Both the position numbers and the translations under genes were made by a program. Shown here piece by piece: positions 12,201-25,879 of a stretch of 64,000 nucleotides of DNA. Every line of letters begins with the position of its first letter. Position 1 is the stretch's first letter. Under the pieces are notes generated by a model. It was not told the origin of the DNA. It ran no database searches and saw only the letters and a list, made by a program, of their open reading frames with translations. The DNA lies in NCBI GenBank assembly GCA_014904845.1, contig MU119239.1, positions 62,001 to 126,000 of the forward strand. The letters run 5' to 3'. This DNA comes from Acephala macrosclerotiorum (taxonomy: Eukaryota; Ascomycota; Leotiomycetes; Helotiales; Mollisiaceae).

Positions 12201-15200
12201 GTCTTGACGCTGTGGTAGTTGGATGAACTCCGTGCGAGGTAAATCGAGATGCCTCAGATAGATTGGATGTCGTGTGCACCTCTTCCGAGGCCTGCGCAGA
12301 CTTCTCCTTGCCGTCTCTCGTTGCTTGTGCCTCTTCTCGAAGATTTCCTGTCTTGTCCCTGTATGAACGCTCGAGTCCGGGGACCAAAGAGTCGGATGGG
12401 GATCCTCGCCGATACCTGGCGGTATCTTTGGGAGGGGCCTCTTGGATTCTGCAGAGTGCCTCTGCTGGGACACGTTGAACGGGTATGTAGGTCAGGATAG
12501 AGGCAGGAGCTGGGAAGGACGATATTCAGATCTGAGTAGCACATCGTCAGCATCGTGTATCCAAAGGTTTGTCACTGGCAGAAGGCGTGCATAAGATACC
12601 AGAGGATTGTGGGCTTCGCAGATGCCGTATTTGAATCGCAGAGGTCCTTGCGATCCTCTTCTGCGCTGCCGACGATGGAAACAGAATCGCGTGGGCGTTA
12701 TCCCAACGGTTACCACGTTGCTAAGTTGTACGTAGGTTGTGCAAAAGAAGTTTCGCGAGGTGGCCGCCGTTCCAGCACGAGGTCGCTAAGATGTAAGGCG
12801 CCGAGACGCGTTCTGGAGCAGAGACTCGAAGGCGTTTACAATGACTCAAAAAAGGACCTTCAACCACACAACCGCGCCGCGACTCGACAGGAGAATAGGA
12901 AATTATTGGATCTCACCTTTTTCACTGATTATCGATCGGGGTGATGGTCGAGGCCGTCTGCAGTGCGAATGCCACGAGCGTCGTGAAAGCTATGCGCCGG
13001 CTGTCGTCGCGTTTGTGCAGCTCGAGATGCCGCAGTGGGGACAAGTTGGAGTCGTGATCCTGGGTTTGCGCACGCTTCTGCAGGTCGAAAACGGGTCGGC
13101 GGGTGCAAATGATCGCACGTGGACGCGTCGTGATACTCGTTCTGTGCGACGAAGAGTCGTGGTGGGTATTGCGACGGCCGTGTCACGTCAATTGAGCGTC
13201 GACAACAGTGATCGCGAACTTTTTTGCGATGGCCAGAATAGCTTCACCTGCCAAAACGTCGTAGCTTCAACGGTCAGCGGCCTGGCATGTGCTGTGCAGT
13301 GCGCTGCGGTGCGGGAGACCAGGATATGGGGTGCAAGCCCGTTGAACAGATCCTGGTGAAAGAATGCAGAAAGAAGCTGCCGAAAGCTTGATTGGAAACT
13401 GGGTTTTACCTGGCCGTGGCTCGAGAACCAGGGGGCGACACTGGCGAGGGCAGCAGCGATGGGTGAGTGGTGGTGTCTGGCAGGTCAGGTCTGGCAGGTC
13501 TGGGAGGTCTGGGATGTCTGGGATTCAGTGGGAGAACGGCCAGGTTTGAGTTCTGCTGGGCGGTGTCTGTGGTGGGTGAACTGGAACTGGTACTGGTGCT
13601 GATGCTGGTGCTGGTGGAAGTCCAAAGCGTGCAGGGACAAGGGAGGAAGAGCGAGACGGGAGTTTTTGACAGGAGCAGCGACGGGGGACCGTGGAGTGAC
13701 GGAGGGAGGCTCGACGACTCGCTGCGATCGATGAATCAATCAATCAATAATTCCGCTGAAGAAAAGAGGAGACGGAAATGCAGAAGCAGGGAGGGGGAAA
13801 CAGGGATATTAAGAGCTGAGGGGCGCTGTGCGGTGGGCGAATGGCAGCTGTGGACGAGAAAGCTAAAACACTTCTGTGTATGCTTCATATAACTACTCGG
13901 TCTAGACATCGTATCGTCCACGATGCGCTCCAACCAGGGAAGGAGAAGATTGTCAGATATATTATTACCTCGGGAGAGAGATGGCAGAACGGTTCGGGCG
14001 CTGCAAAAGATGTTGTATTCGTCCGGACGTTCGTGCGGTGGTCATCTCTGGGCCCCAAGACCAGTCGGGACTAGAATTCGGTCGTCCTCCTCGTATCTTC
14101 TTCACTTTCTGTCCGTATCGTGCCGCTGCCACATACGGCCAATACTCTATTCGAGCTCGTTGGGTCAAGAAGGCCAATAGGAAGTCTGCTACGGTTCCAT
14201 GTATGAAAATAGAGTCGTGATATCTACCGTCGCTTTGTTCGGCTCCAGTGTTGAGGTGTCCCCTATTTCTTACATATCCAACAGTAACTCCTCTTCGGGC
14301 CACTCATTTCCTCTCCACTTCTCGGCATCCACCATCCACCTCACGATCCAATCCACTTCGCATGCACACACATCATCCAAATCTTTCCAAACTCGTAAAA
14401 AAGAAGCTTTTCTGAGTCACTTCATCCTCTCACTTCCTTCCACGAATAATAAGACGGCATACATATTGCATTACAGTACCACAGATTTTTGCCAATGGAC
14501 GTCCAGTTTCTTCGCCACGCTCGAAACAAAGAGGCCGCTAGATAAGAATCCTTCAGCTCTGAAAGCAGACTGACACGCAATTGCATGAAATAGTACCGGA
14601 TATGAGCTGCCTAAAGCGGAAGTTGGCGATCGACTGGTTCTGCACCAAATCGAAGCACCAAACCAAAGATGCGATGGGGATGGCGAACCACAGGTGTCGA
14701 TGTTCATGTGCTCGATTACCAAGCTCGAGCCAAGTTTCTAAGTTTGTTCTCGTGCCTCTGCGGAGGCCGTATACAGATGAATAATTCATGCAAAACCTTC
14801 TCCCGAACGTTCGATGAATCGACGCTGGTGCTCACCGTCTCATGTCTAGCCTGTGTGGCACCGGCTCACTCGCCTTCCGATGCTGCGACGATTGTGATAC
14901 TGCAGTCCATTCATTTACAATCACGCACAATCTCACGCTCTCCTCGACTGCCGAGTTGGGACTGATTCGAGGTTCGAAGTTCAATTGGACGTTGCGGCAG
15001 TCCCCAAAAAACTTTTGAGGGAAAACGGCTTCACCGCCACAACGCTAGCTGATAGAACTCGGACATTCATTTGTACAAGCCTCGCCGTTAGGCTGTGAGG
15101 TATTGTGTGTCATGCTCGGCTGGAGCAGCGTCTTTCATGATTCTCATGAGCTCTTCTCTTGTTCGTTTTCCCGGATGTCCCTTCCTTCTCGTGAGAGCCA

Positions 15201-16500
15201 ATCACTAACCTAGTCAAACGACCTTTTTACCCGGAATGAGCGTTTTGCTTGCTGTCAGGAGGAAGAGTCTCCGAAATTTGCCTTCGACCCCCAATCGTCA
15301 AGTTATTTTGAAGCTCATTATCGCCATGTGCGTACGCGGCTTCATGAGAGGACGTTGAAGATATCAGAGCTTCACGATGCGTTTAGTTTACTGCTGACCC
15401 ACGACCGGCAGATCGCATCTGCCAGGCTGAATGTTCCGGCATCGTGAACCATTCGTAAGGCTGGTAGTTACTCAACCCTCAAGGTCGTGAAGCCTTGCCT
15501 GGTTGATCGGAGAATTTCTACCGCTGTTAAAGAACTTCTCCCTCGAGGGTTGACAGCTGTGCACTTGCGCCAAATTTTGACTTGTCAGAGCGTTGAAAGT
15601 GGGTGGCCATGGTGCCTGGTCAGACGATCTCGAGCCTCAGCGGCATCCCTACCAGAGCTTTAAGGGACGGCAAATGCTGCAGTTGATGCCCCCAACTTCT
15701 CGACATCACTTCATCATCGCCTTCTACCCCAGCAAACGAGCAGTTTTCTCAGCTGTTCTGCTCGAGACAATGCACGGGAGTGGCACATGGCAGGTGCATG
15801 AAATTCAATGAACTCAATGCCCAATCCTTGGACACAGAATCTTCAAGTCGCCCGAGACTTTCAAGTTCAACGGCAGACGTTTCTCACTTCTGCAGGCCCT
15901 GGCCGTGGGGAGGTGGAAGTGGAAGGTGTGTGCCATGCTGGTCGAGTGGCTCCGGCAAAGTTTGGGCGAACGGCGCAGACTAGAAGGACGCCATCATCCT
16001 TGATTTCTTGTCTGCTGGTCTCGCGCTGGTCTCACCCACACAGCACCGTTGAACGCCGCCGTCCGCCTCCCCTGTTTGACAGCTTTTGATTCCCTGGCCT
16101 TGCGCGACAATGCCTGCTCACATGCAAACGCAATATCAACCACATCCTGTTCAGTGATCGTGCAGCAGACAGGCCAGCTCCGTACCTGACAGCAAGCTTC
16201 ATCCCAGTAGACACGGCAGCAGAACTCCTTCACCAACATCAACATCAACAACACCAGCTGCCAAAGACACGATGTCGGACGAACGCAAGAAATTGCGTGA
16301 GAAAATTCCGTAGTACCTCGGTACCTGAATCGTGGTAGCGGGAGCCTTTACACGAGTACGAGTACGTAGTAAGACATCGGGTCGTAACTCTCTTTCAGCC
16401 CGTCGGAAGCATCTCAGTGATTGAGGGAAATAAATTCTCAAAAAATTCCGACATCAACGGCAAGTACCGTAATCTCAACACTGATCTTCTATGTTTAGCT
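9241..16500. other. Gene-poor stretch, no supportable CDS
   Basis: Both strands have medium-length open frames (for example 9052-9909 on minus and 12841-13359 on plus), but their translations are rich in Arg, Cys, Ser and Trp and show no family motif. The minus-strand ATG at 10142 leads into a GTAAGT-like donor at about 10084, so a small spliced gene or non-coding transcript is possible; I could not find a convincing second exon. Composition is not AT-rich, so this is not RIP-degraded repeat DNA. Small repeats: an A-rich AAATAC-like tract at about 9386-9424 and GTCTGGGAG-like 9-mers at 13474-13525. Confidence 0.4.
13474..13525. repeat. Short minisatellite of GTCTGGCAG/GTCTGGGAG units
   Basis: About five imperfect 9-base units occur in a row (GTCTGGCAG, GTCTGGGAG, GTCTGGGAT and variants). 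A second CTGGTG-rich tract follows at about 13575-13615. Nothing suggests they are translated. Confidence 0.6.
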
Positions 16501-19500
16501 TTCTCATGCTTAAACTTAAAGTGGTAGTATATGGACCATTTCGAGCTACGTTTAGAGAAACTCCACTTTTGAAGATCTTTACCTTCTCACGATGCCTTCA
16601 ATCAAAAAGTCTGTTAGCGATCAAGTAACAGCTCCCAAATAACCGGCCGTCCGACGATGATTTAGACTTCTGGCGTGACTTCATTCCTTTCTCAGTCCAC
16701 GAGCACCTCCGAAGGTATTCTTAGCATAAAATGTTTCTCCCTTCATATCCTCATCCTCAAACATATCCATCCATCCATCCTCCCCAAAGGAAACTTCGTC
16801 AAACAATTCCCTAATCAATCTTAGCGCAAGCGTCTACCAAGATAACTAATTAATGGAAGGGTACAAACAGATACAGTGGACCCTCCTCCGCCGTTTCACA
16901 AAAACATCCGCGCTGCCCAAAGCACACAGCCTCATCCACCAACACCTCGCACGGCCTTTTGCATCTCCAACTCCAAGCCGAATTTTCCTTCCGAGTTTCA
17001 ACAGACATCGGGTATCATATCACATCACATCACATCACATCACATCACATCACATCACATCACATCCTCCAGATCTCCAGTTTCTTTCCAAATCAAACAT
17101 CAAATCAAACACTCAAAACGCAGATTCTCCAGCCATCAAACAAACTCTGAGTCTGTTCATCGAAGTTCCCAACCTCGCTTAACACATCTGATATGCCTCC
17201 ACTCATGCACCTCTTCTCTCCTCTCATTCGAAAAGGTCTCAGGATGAGGCTGCATCGAAATCTAGACCACTCAGTCACGTACCCACATCCATCCTCAATA
17301 TAACATTCAAGATCGCATATACATCTCTTCTCCACAAACACATCACCAGATCTCTCTCACGTTTCTTCATCTGTCAATCGCAAAAGAAAAACTACTTTAT
17401 TCCAACCTGCCACGTCGACTGCCAACACTTCCTATCAAAGTCTTCCGAGATTATGGACCGAGACATCCGGATTCGTACCTATCAATGGCATCACCGCCTT
17501 TTCCCTTTCCCATTCCCATTTTCCATGCTTCTCCAACCACCACCTCAATCCAAGACAATCCGTTTGTCCCTCCCCTCATTCGCTCTTTTTCTCGCACAAA
17601 AGCAGCGTCCCTTTTCCTTCCTCATCATGTTCACAAAGCACATGACACCTTCTCTCGCGGGGTTGGTTCCTCCCACCAACCAATAACCTCACCCCACAGC
17701 CCTATATCAAACCCGCATATACCCTCCATCAACCGCGCACCAATCTGAAACAAATATTCATTCATCCATACATTTTATCGCATGTGATTTGAGCGCTCTT
17801 TCGGCCCGCATTAGACCACTGTGCCTCTGTTATGCATGACGTCCATACATCTCTCCACGCGTCTATTCGTCTGCCCAAGCCTCGAGACGCGAAAAAAAAG
17901 AAAATATCGAAATGCCGAACCGAAGTAGCGTAATGCACGAAGGATGCGAGTACGCAAGTAGCTCAGAGAGAACCGCCCACTACCCATCAGGTACACTGCA
18001 AGTGAAAGGGATGTGAAAGGATGGAGCGTGCGTAAGCCACAATATAAATCCCTTCCCACTCGATATAGAGTTCCAACTCTCTTCTATTACTATCATGTCA
18101 TTCTTACTTCTCAACGTCTTATTCCCAGCTTAGACTTGCCGGTTCCGTATGCGCAACATGATCGATTGCTTTTGGTCTCCGAATAGCTGGGCAGAAAAAA
18201 GAGAATTGCCGGCATCGTCATCAGCGGCGAAGGGCTGCCTAAATGGGGACTCTGTCGCGAATATGTGAGCTATATATCTGCGATTCTGAGAATGCGATTG
18301 GAGGAGTGATACGAAGGTAAAATGTATAATACTTTCTATAGTATACCGTCAAAGCAAAGCACATTCCTCCTCGTGTCATGCTCACCCAAACAGAATTGTT
18401 GAGAAAAAGGGAGATCACTCTGACGACAGGAGAGATGAAATCATGCATCTAAAATGCCCGTTGAGAAGTTCAGGAAATGAAAGCATGAGAAAATCCGATA
18501 TAGAGATTCCCTCCCGCTTCAAGATCTGGGACCAGAACTGCGAAGCGGGACGGGATGGTAAGTCACCTCTTGCCCTCCCTTGCTTCCTCTTCTACCCGAT
18601 CTTGAGAACCCTCGAGGGAGGACCGACATCCATGACTCCACCCACCCCACTACTGCATCTCATAGTCGAAGGGGAAACTTCTCCGTTCCCCGAATGCTTG
18701 AGGGTTCCGAGTATTCCCTGGACGTGTACCTGAAGATCTGACCGGGTGCAGGAGCGTTGTTGATGCCGCCGATATTACTGAAGATGAGATGCATGTGAAG
18801 TGATGAGGTGATATGACATGCCGCTGGGCAAGCAAGGTAAAGTGCATGGGAGAGGTAAGTTTGTGGATGTTTTCGACGGCCCGAAAAGAGAGGGATTTTT
18901 TTGAGAAGTCTGCATTTTGACAGCTTGCCAATTAACACGCGCCCAGCCTTGAGTCCCTTGAATCCTTGAAGTTGACAGGACGAGGCTGAGATCAAGGTCA
19001 TGAGAGGAAAGCAAACAGAACAAAGACGAGGAAAGAATTGCGGAGTGCGGAGTACCGGTACGGACGTTAAAAATGACTTCGTTGTTCTTTCGAGCAAGTA
19101 TTTTGAACTCAAGTATGAGCTTCTTTCCGCATTCGCTTTCGCATCCTTTCCACATTGTTCTCGTTGTTCTCGTTAAGCCTGCTTCAAGTAGTGTCAATGA
19201 ATTCTCGTTCACGTGATAGGCTCAACCAACCCTGGTCGACAGCAACGACCATCGTCACTGCCTCCTCATCAACAGCATCAAAATCTTCATCTTCTCCATA
19301 AAGTTCCTGTTCGTGGTCTCGCTCTCGTTCCAGTTCTCTTCCCACATAGCCTTATCAGATTTAAATCCGAGGCACGTGGATCGCATCATCATTTGCCCTC
19401 ATCACGACATCGCCAAATGCAGTAACCACCGCATCACATCACCGTTCAGCGGAGACAGACTCCATTTCCAGCTTCTACGCGTCTTCTATCACCCCGTTTA

Positions 19501-19839
19501 TCACGGTAGCACAAACTCTATCCCTCGATACCATCTGGTAATTGGCGGCCAAGTGGTTGGGAATTGGAGCTCAAGACGGGCATGCGGGGCACGCATATTG
19601 CTAAGATGCTACCCTGATGAAAGAATTCCGAGAGAAGGGAAAATGCAGGTAGGAAGGATAGTTCCTATATGATGCTATTCAACTTTTTCCCCTTCCCTCT
19701 TTCGTTCCTGCTTGCTTGCTTGCTTGCTTCAGTTTGTAGTTCGTGAAGATCAACGTTCAAGCATCGAAGCTGCATCGCCACCCTGCGCATCGAGCTTCAC
19801 CCCTACCTTGAGCTCTCGATAGTTTCAACCAGCATCAAA
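16501..19839. other. Gene-poor stretch upstream of the MFS permease
   Basis: No conserved protein is visible. The part from about 16760 to 17770 is strikingly pyrimidine/A-rich on the plus strand (many CCATC, CATCA and TCTC runs), like a fungal leader or promoter, and includes the CACAT pentamer array. A GCTT tetramer run lies at about 19708-19729, roughly 110 bases before the permease start. The last few hundred bases are probably the permease promoter and 5' untranslated region. Confidence 0.4.
17021..17065. repeat. (CACAT)9 pentanucleotide microsatellite
   Basis: Nine perfect CACAT units run from 17021 to 17065. A repeat of this length is likely to vary between strains. Confidence 0.9.
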
Positions 19840-21546
19840 ATGGCATCCCACGATCCAGAAAAAGCAGCTCTCGAGCACCCCACCAACTCTCAATCTCCAA
19901 GCCTCAACCCAGACGAAATCTCCCCTGCTCATGCTGGCTACCAAGATGAGAACTACGAGCTCTACAAAAACGGCAGAGAAGTCGATTATGACCCCGCAGA
20001 AGTAAAACGCGTACTGCGGAAAGTCGATTTCAGGATCATACCGATTTTGTTTGTGACATATATGTTGCAGTATTTGGATAAGAATAGCTTGAATTTTGCG
20101 AGTGTTTATGGGTTGCAGAAGGGGACGCATTTGCATGGGCAGGATTATTCTTGGTTGGGTATGCTTAAGCCTCCTGGGTGAGGGTTGGGTGTGTGCTGAT
20201 GTGAATCATAGGATCTATCTTCTATTTTGGATACCTCTTCTTTCAGTTTCCTTCTGGGTATCTGCTTCAGAAATTGCCGATTGGGAAGTTCTTGTCTTTT
20301 GCTACTATTGGGTGGGGTATCATCCTCATCACTACGCCAGCATGTAAAAGCTTTGCTGGCATCGCTACCAATCGTTTCTTGCTGTAAGTCCCTCGCTCTC
20401 CATTCCAAGACCTCAATTGACCCCTCCCAGCGGCGCTGTTGAGGCAACGGTCAATCCAGGCTTTGTTTTGCTCATGTCCATCTGGTATACCTCCGCCGAA
20501 CAACCCCTCCGTCTCGAAATCTACTACTGCACGAATGGTATAGCTACAATGTTCGGGGGTCTCATCGGCTACGCAGTCGGGCACATCACCACCGGCCTCC
20601 AAAAATGGATGTACGTCTTCATAATCTTCGGCTCCCTCTCCATAGCCTGGGGAATCGTCTCCCTCATCGTCCTCCCCGACCTTCCCTCCACAGCAAAATT
20701 CCTCACCGAAACCGAGCGCTCAATCGCAGTCAACCGCGTAGCCCGCAATAAACAAGGAGTCAAGAACAGCCACTTTCAACGCTACCAAGCTATCCAAACA
20801 ATCAAAGATCCAAAAACATGGATCCTATTCATCATGGCAACCGGTGCCCAAGTCCCCAACTCTGCATTGACATCCTTCACATCCATCATCGTCGGCTCGT
20901 TCGGCTTCTCTACCTTGGGGACGCAATATCTCCAAATCCCCGGTGGAGCAGTACAATTCCTGGCTTTACTATTCGGTGGCTGGGTCTGTACTCGCTGGCC
21001 AAACAACACTCGTTGCGCTACTATGATATTTGCGAATTGTGTTTGTATCATCGGAGCGGGATTATTGGTGGGGTTGCCGAGTAAGAATAAATGGGGGAGA
21101 TTGGTGGCATTGTGGTTGTGTTATTTTCAGGGGTTGGGGTTTAGTATGAGTTTGACGATGGTGAGTAGTAATGTAGCGGGGTATACGAAGAAGCAGTTGA
21201 CTGGGGCGGTGCTGTTTACGGGGTATTGTGTTGGGAATATCATTGGTCCTCAGACTTTTATCAGTAGTGAAGCTCGTGAGTTTTCTTCCCCTCCTTTTCT
21301 CGCTTGGAGAACTAACATTTTGAAGCGGGGTATCATAGCGCATACATTGCTATGCTTGTTGGCTACAGCGTCAAGCTTGCAGCCGTGATTGTGCTGTATA
21401 TTTACATGTACCGAGTCAACAAGTCTCGAGACGCAGAGCACGCTGCTCGTGGTGAGCTAAGCGAAGAAGAGGAAAGGGAAGCTATTGAGAAGGGCATGTT
21501 GGATCAGACGGAGATTGACAACAAAGGCTTCAGATATATTCTTTGA
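19840..21546 (+). CDS. MFS permease, Dal5/allantoate-like anion:cation symporter family
   Basis: Four exons, 19840-20158, 20212-20383, 20431-21275 and 21326-21546, give 518 aa; all introns are short GT-AG (53, 47, 50 nt) and the frame is continuous. The N-terminal signature DFRIIPILFVTYMLQYLDK is the family's first transmembrane segment and loop. YLFFQFPSGYLLQKLPIGK and GAVEATVNPGF follow as in Dal5-type carriers of organic anions such as nicotinate, allantoate or pantothenate. The C-terminal tail is acidic and cytosolic (ELSEEEEREAIEKG). The length is normal for the family and no disruption is seen, so I take it as functional in the plasma membrane. The substrate cannot be told from sequence. 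The start is the ATG at 19840, followed by a typical hydrophilic N-terminus. Confidence 0.92.
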
Positions 21547-22809
21547 GCGAATCCATCTCATCTCCAATGGAAATACAATTCTCCGCAACCTCATCGCTCC
21601 CTTTTGTCATAACAAGCTATAAAACTAAATCCGAGCTCTAAGAATATGCGGCTGATCTACAGATTCTCGACATACTCTGCTGGATGTAGCTTTCAGCGAA
21701 TACCCTATTACCCAAGGCTCTATCAACTTATCTCCGAAACCTCAAAGTTTATATACGACCGTCTGGCCATCACTAACTCCCGTGCCAGTTCAACACCTTT
21801 GCCCGGTCCATCTATGAACCTTCTCTGTTCTCAAACAGCAACTTTAGTAGCTTAACCACACAACACGCGCTGCATCGGTCTTGATTATCAAAGTCTCCTT
21901 AGCAGCAAATCACCGTTCTAGCCAAACACGATGATGTCAAATGATCCTCAAGTCCTACTGGCAGCAGTCCGCAAACCCTGGATACCCATCCACCTTCAGC
22001 CGACCCCACCACAAATCCTTATCCAGCATCATCCATATCTAGACTCGTTGCCTTTTCCGCGGCTACGAGCTCGTGCCATCACGCTTTCAGCTACTTCGCC
22101 TCAGCTGTTTGACTCTAGGAGCTTAAGATGGCCATTTTTAGAGAGTGGCTGTTTTGTTTCAGGAGTGGTGATCGACTTGATCATAGGCAACCTTGTGATA
22201 TATGAAGCTGGGAAGCTGCGCCTTGGTTTTGACAAAGTGGAAGTTGTTAATTGGCTAGCAAGAGAAAATGCGTAAAAAATAGAGTTGAGTTTGTGAAACA
22301 ACTCGAAGTTGTAAGGATCTCTACAAGGTATTGGCGAGGGGAAACACAATTCAATTTTGAAAATCAAAGCTAGATGGAGTTGTCTCTTGTCACATCTCAT
22401 TGGCTTTATGAGTGTAAATTTCTGCTATTGGACCGAACCTTCAATTGATGGAGATGACGAAAACTTCAGAAAAGATTCTGGACATTCTCCTCTACGCGTT
22501 ACCCCGCTTAGCCACAGCTTTAACTTGTACTCCGCTTCTTGCTAACCCTGCAAAACCAGGGACCCAATCATTCTTATGAAATGTTCTTTATGCAAGCGGG
22601 CAAGATTTTTCAGCGTTGAAATAAATAAATAAATAAATAGATTTATAGAAGTTAAAGCAGTAAAGCGGGTATCCTCTATACATGCTCGAATCATTAGTCC
22701 TCATCATGCTTAGAAGAGCTTAGCAAGAGACTGTAACACCAGGAGCGAGTGGAGTACCTAATGAGAGATAGTAGCTATCATGTCTAACAACAAATCACTT
22801 GCAAATACA
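21547..22809. other. Intergenic between convergent MFS and kelch genes
   Basis: No conserved coding sequence is visible. An (AAAT)n run lies at about 22619-22638. The ends are presumably the 3' untranslated regions of the two flanking convergent genes. Confidence 0.5.
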
Positions 22810-24757
22810 TCATAGACCAGGGCTGACAGGGGAACCGATAGGAGGTGAGTGAACTTGGTATGTGGCCCCAGTAATGGTTTGATCTGTCTTTTGACTCCAT
22901 CTCGGCGGCCCTTCAAGCTCACTCGGCGGCGGGGCGTAGACTTGAGGGCTTCCAGGACCGGTGGTAGGGGGTTGTGGATTTGCCGCGGTTGGCCAAGCTC
23001 CGTACGGATATGCTTGTGACATTTGTACCTGGCGGCGTTCTTGTCGGCGCTGACGAACTCGTTTACTGACGATAAACCAGACGACAGCTATAAATATCAA
23101 CGCTGCCGCGCCGCCAATGGAGATTCCAATGATAGCGCCAGTGGATAGACCTGGAGATGGTGGGATAGGTGGCGGGGTCGTTGTACTGGACGAGGTGGAA
23201 CTGGAAGTTGAGGTGGCAATAGTGGAAGTGGGAGTACGTGTGATCGACGCCTTCCTTTGAAAAAGAGTTTGGAGGAGGCCATTTCCGGGATCATATCCAC
23301 CTTTGGGAGTGACCTGTGTTGCTCCACCATTCTTGTTGCCTCCCACAACGCCGTAAACATCGACTGGAACAACGTTTGTTGTTACATTATCGTTGAACAA
23401 CGCCCAATATGTCTGATTATTGCCATCATTGTTTATCGTTCCCGTCCAAAGGTTGTGTTGGCCCCAGTATTCGTACGCACCATCGCACATATCACTATTA
23501 GGATAAGTACCGCCTATGACTAGCATCTGAGACATCGACTTGACGATGTTACAGGAAGCGGAGTAGTGTCCGAAATCGTACGTGGCATTTCCAGATGTAT
23601 CGGGAAACACTTTCACCCAGGTGAATGAAGGTAAACTCAAAATATAAACATCGTTGAAGGCAGTGACGTTCACTTCAGGAGGTGGTGCATTGAGACCGCC
23701 CCATAGGTATCTTCGTTTGTCAGCACGTTTTAGGAGAAAAATGTCGCGTCCGCTGAAACTTACATGTTGTAGCTTGACTGATCTGGTGCCCAAGCAACAT
23801 CAGCACAGAATCGGCGTCTTGTCTGTGGTATTACTCCAACTGCCGTCTGAGTAAACCAATTATCTTCCGAAGGATCATAAATGAGAATCTTATTCATCGG
23901 CTGGGGAGCTTGAGTGCCATTTCCATAAGGATCGAGAATGCCGCCAATGTATACGAGCAATCCAGTATCGCCAGCTGGGATCCACAACAGAGCACCCTCT
24001 GCTCTCGGAAATTTGTCTGGGGCACTCGCTCCTGTGAACTTGTTTGTATCGTATTCGTATCGATAGAGATTCGAAGTCATCGCTGGGGGTTGAGTCCACC
24101 CTTGCATAGAAGTGTTACTGACCCATCCGCCATAGTAGTAGCCCTCCCCAGTCTCTGAAATACCAACTCCGGCGCTATATGAGGTGATGTTGGGTTGCAC
24201 AGTAGCGCTGGGCGGTCCAAGGTCATTCCACTTGTCGGAGGGGATGTCGTAGCTGAACAAGTGGAATTGCTGTGGAAGGCCTTTAAGCAATGCACCTCCG
24301 AAAAGATAAAACCTCTTCTTGACGTTATCGCCCCAGAGAGCTCCTCCTTGTACGGTTGGGACAACATTTGGGTCCTTATTCAGGCTGATATTGAGCTGAG
24401 GCCAAGCTTCCGGGGTGTTTTTCGTGAGGTTATTAAGATCGTGGCAACTCAGCCAGGTATCTTGAACATCATGTTAGCTATCGTCAATCGGGTGGTAATT
24501 CACATACTCTCATAGTCTGTGTGATCTTGAGCAAACGTATCGTAGTTTACCCAGCCACCATCGATGTAAAGCTTATCGTCGATGACAGTAGTCTGATGTC
24601 CATACCTCCTGCAGAAGTTATTGAGAGGGTTTTGGAGAGCGTAGCTGCCTTGAATAACGATCAATAATACGAATGCTAATCGCGCTTGATTTCGTAGCAA
24701 AGATGAAGCAAGGCTGGCGGCCCGCACCGAGTGACATCGGATACAAGAAGGCTCCAT
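22810..24757 (-). CDS. Kelch-repeat, single-pass membrane-anchored protein
   Basis: Three exons, 24757-24508, 24460-23764 and 23710-22810 (introns 47 and 53 nt), give 615 aa. A hydrophobic N-terminal segment (RLAFVLLIVIQGSYA) looks like a signal peptide. Kelch-type double glycines follow: YIDGGWVNY, FYLFGGALL, YYYGGWVS, VYIGGIL, YLWGGLN and MLVIGGTY, which suggests a six-bladed beta-propeller in the lumen or outside the cell. A Ser/Thr/Pro stalk (STSSSTSSS) leads to one transmembrane helix (GAIIGISIGGAAALIFIAVV), a basic stop-transfer RQRRQERR, and a Pro-rich cytosolic tail. This layout is common in fungal cell-surface kelch proteins of unknown ligand. The copper-ligand pattern of galactose oxidase is not apparent, so I make no enzymatic claim. 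Confidence 0.85.
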
Positions 24758-25879
24758 CGCTGGTCGGGCTTCTGCTCGTGAAACCGAGGGAGAGGCAAGA
24801 TGGAAGATGAAACTTTTAACTCGGAGACGTGAAAGAGCACAGAGTCCAGCTTATATCCTGCTACCAGGGTAGATCAGGCTCTGCAGTCGTACTGTGTGTC
24901 TCTGCAGGCACAACAATAACGCCATGTAGTCGAATGATGAGGGGTTCTCAAGACCCTACCAATTGATTAAAATGGCTTGGACCACGCTTGAGCTGGATTT
25001 GGGTATCACAACACGATTTTTGCTGTGATGGCTTGCATCAGTGTGAGACACAATCGATAGCGTGCAAACCCATCGAGACGTGATACACCACCAACAATCT
25101 CAGTAAGAGTTCTTCATCACGGATTTCCAGACCTGATGCACGAAAGAATATGAGAGAGCTAACTTAGTATAGTGCGCTGCAGAATTGGAAAGGTTCCTGT
25201 TTGCATAGCATGCCCGTGGAGTAGGCGCTAAGCCTTGCGTAACAACAACTTAACCAATACTCTCCAAAGGCGCATCGGATTTTGTTTTGCTCGTATCCTG
25301 CAGAGAAGCGAAGTTACTTGACCAGCCAAGGCTTGGCTTCGGGACGGCCAATGGGCAAGGAGAACTGCAACTCGCATGCAATGGACATTGCCGCAAAATC
25401 GAAGCCACAATTTCCTAAAACAACACAGCTGACGCATCAAAAAGTTTATCCAATTGAGTGACGAGAGCAAGCATGGTGATGATGAATGCTCTTCCAAATC
25501 TGGTCACCTTGGCCATATTAATGCACAGCATGGTAAGTAGTGTCGTGCTGTTAAGAGGAGACTGTCCAAATAATACTTCAAAATTTATAATAAAATTTAT
25601 GTGAAGTTTTAATAATTTAATTATAGATGTTTTAATAAAATTTTTACTTATTAATTAATAAATTCGACGAATTTAACGACGATGAAAATAAATTAATTGA
25701 TTTTTTTTAACGAGATTGCGTTAAAAACAAACGTAAAGCTTTGTATAATTAATAAGCCTTGGCTTATATATAAAATGCCTTTGGACACTTGCAATCACTT
25801 CAACAAGAGGATTTGAAGGCACCAGATGTTCACCTTTATATCACTGAGAACTTTGAGCACTGGGCCTCAACATCATACC
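24758..25879. other. Intergenic with an AT-rich block
   Basis: It contains the kelch gene's promoter side (24758 to about 25100) and the AT-rich block at 25560-25780, listed separately. No conserved protein is visible on either strand. Confidence 0.5.
25560..25780. repeat. AT-rich block, possible RIP-degraded repeat relic
   Basis: About 220 bases are overwhelmingly A and T, with many TTAATTAATAAATT-like runs, and have sharp borders with normal-composition DNA. Repeat-induced point mutation in ascomycetes turns C into T and leaves such islands from dead transposons. No terminal repeats or transposase remnants can be read. Confidence 0.45.
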
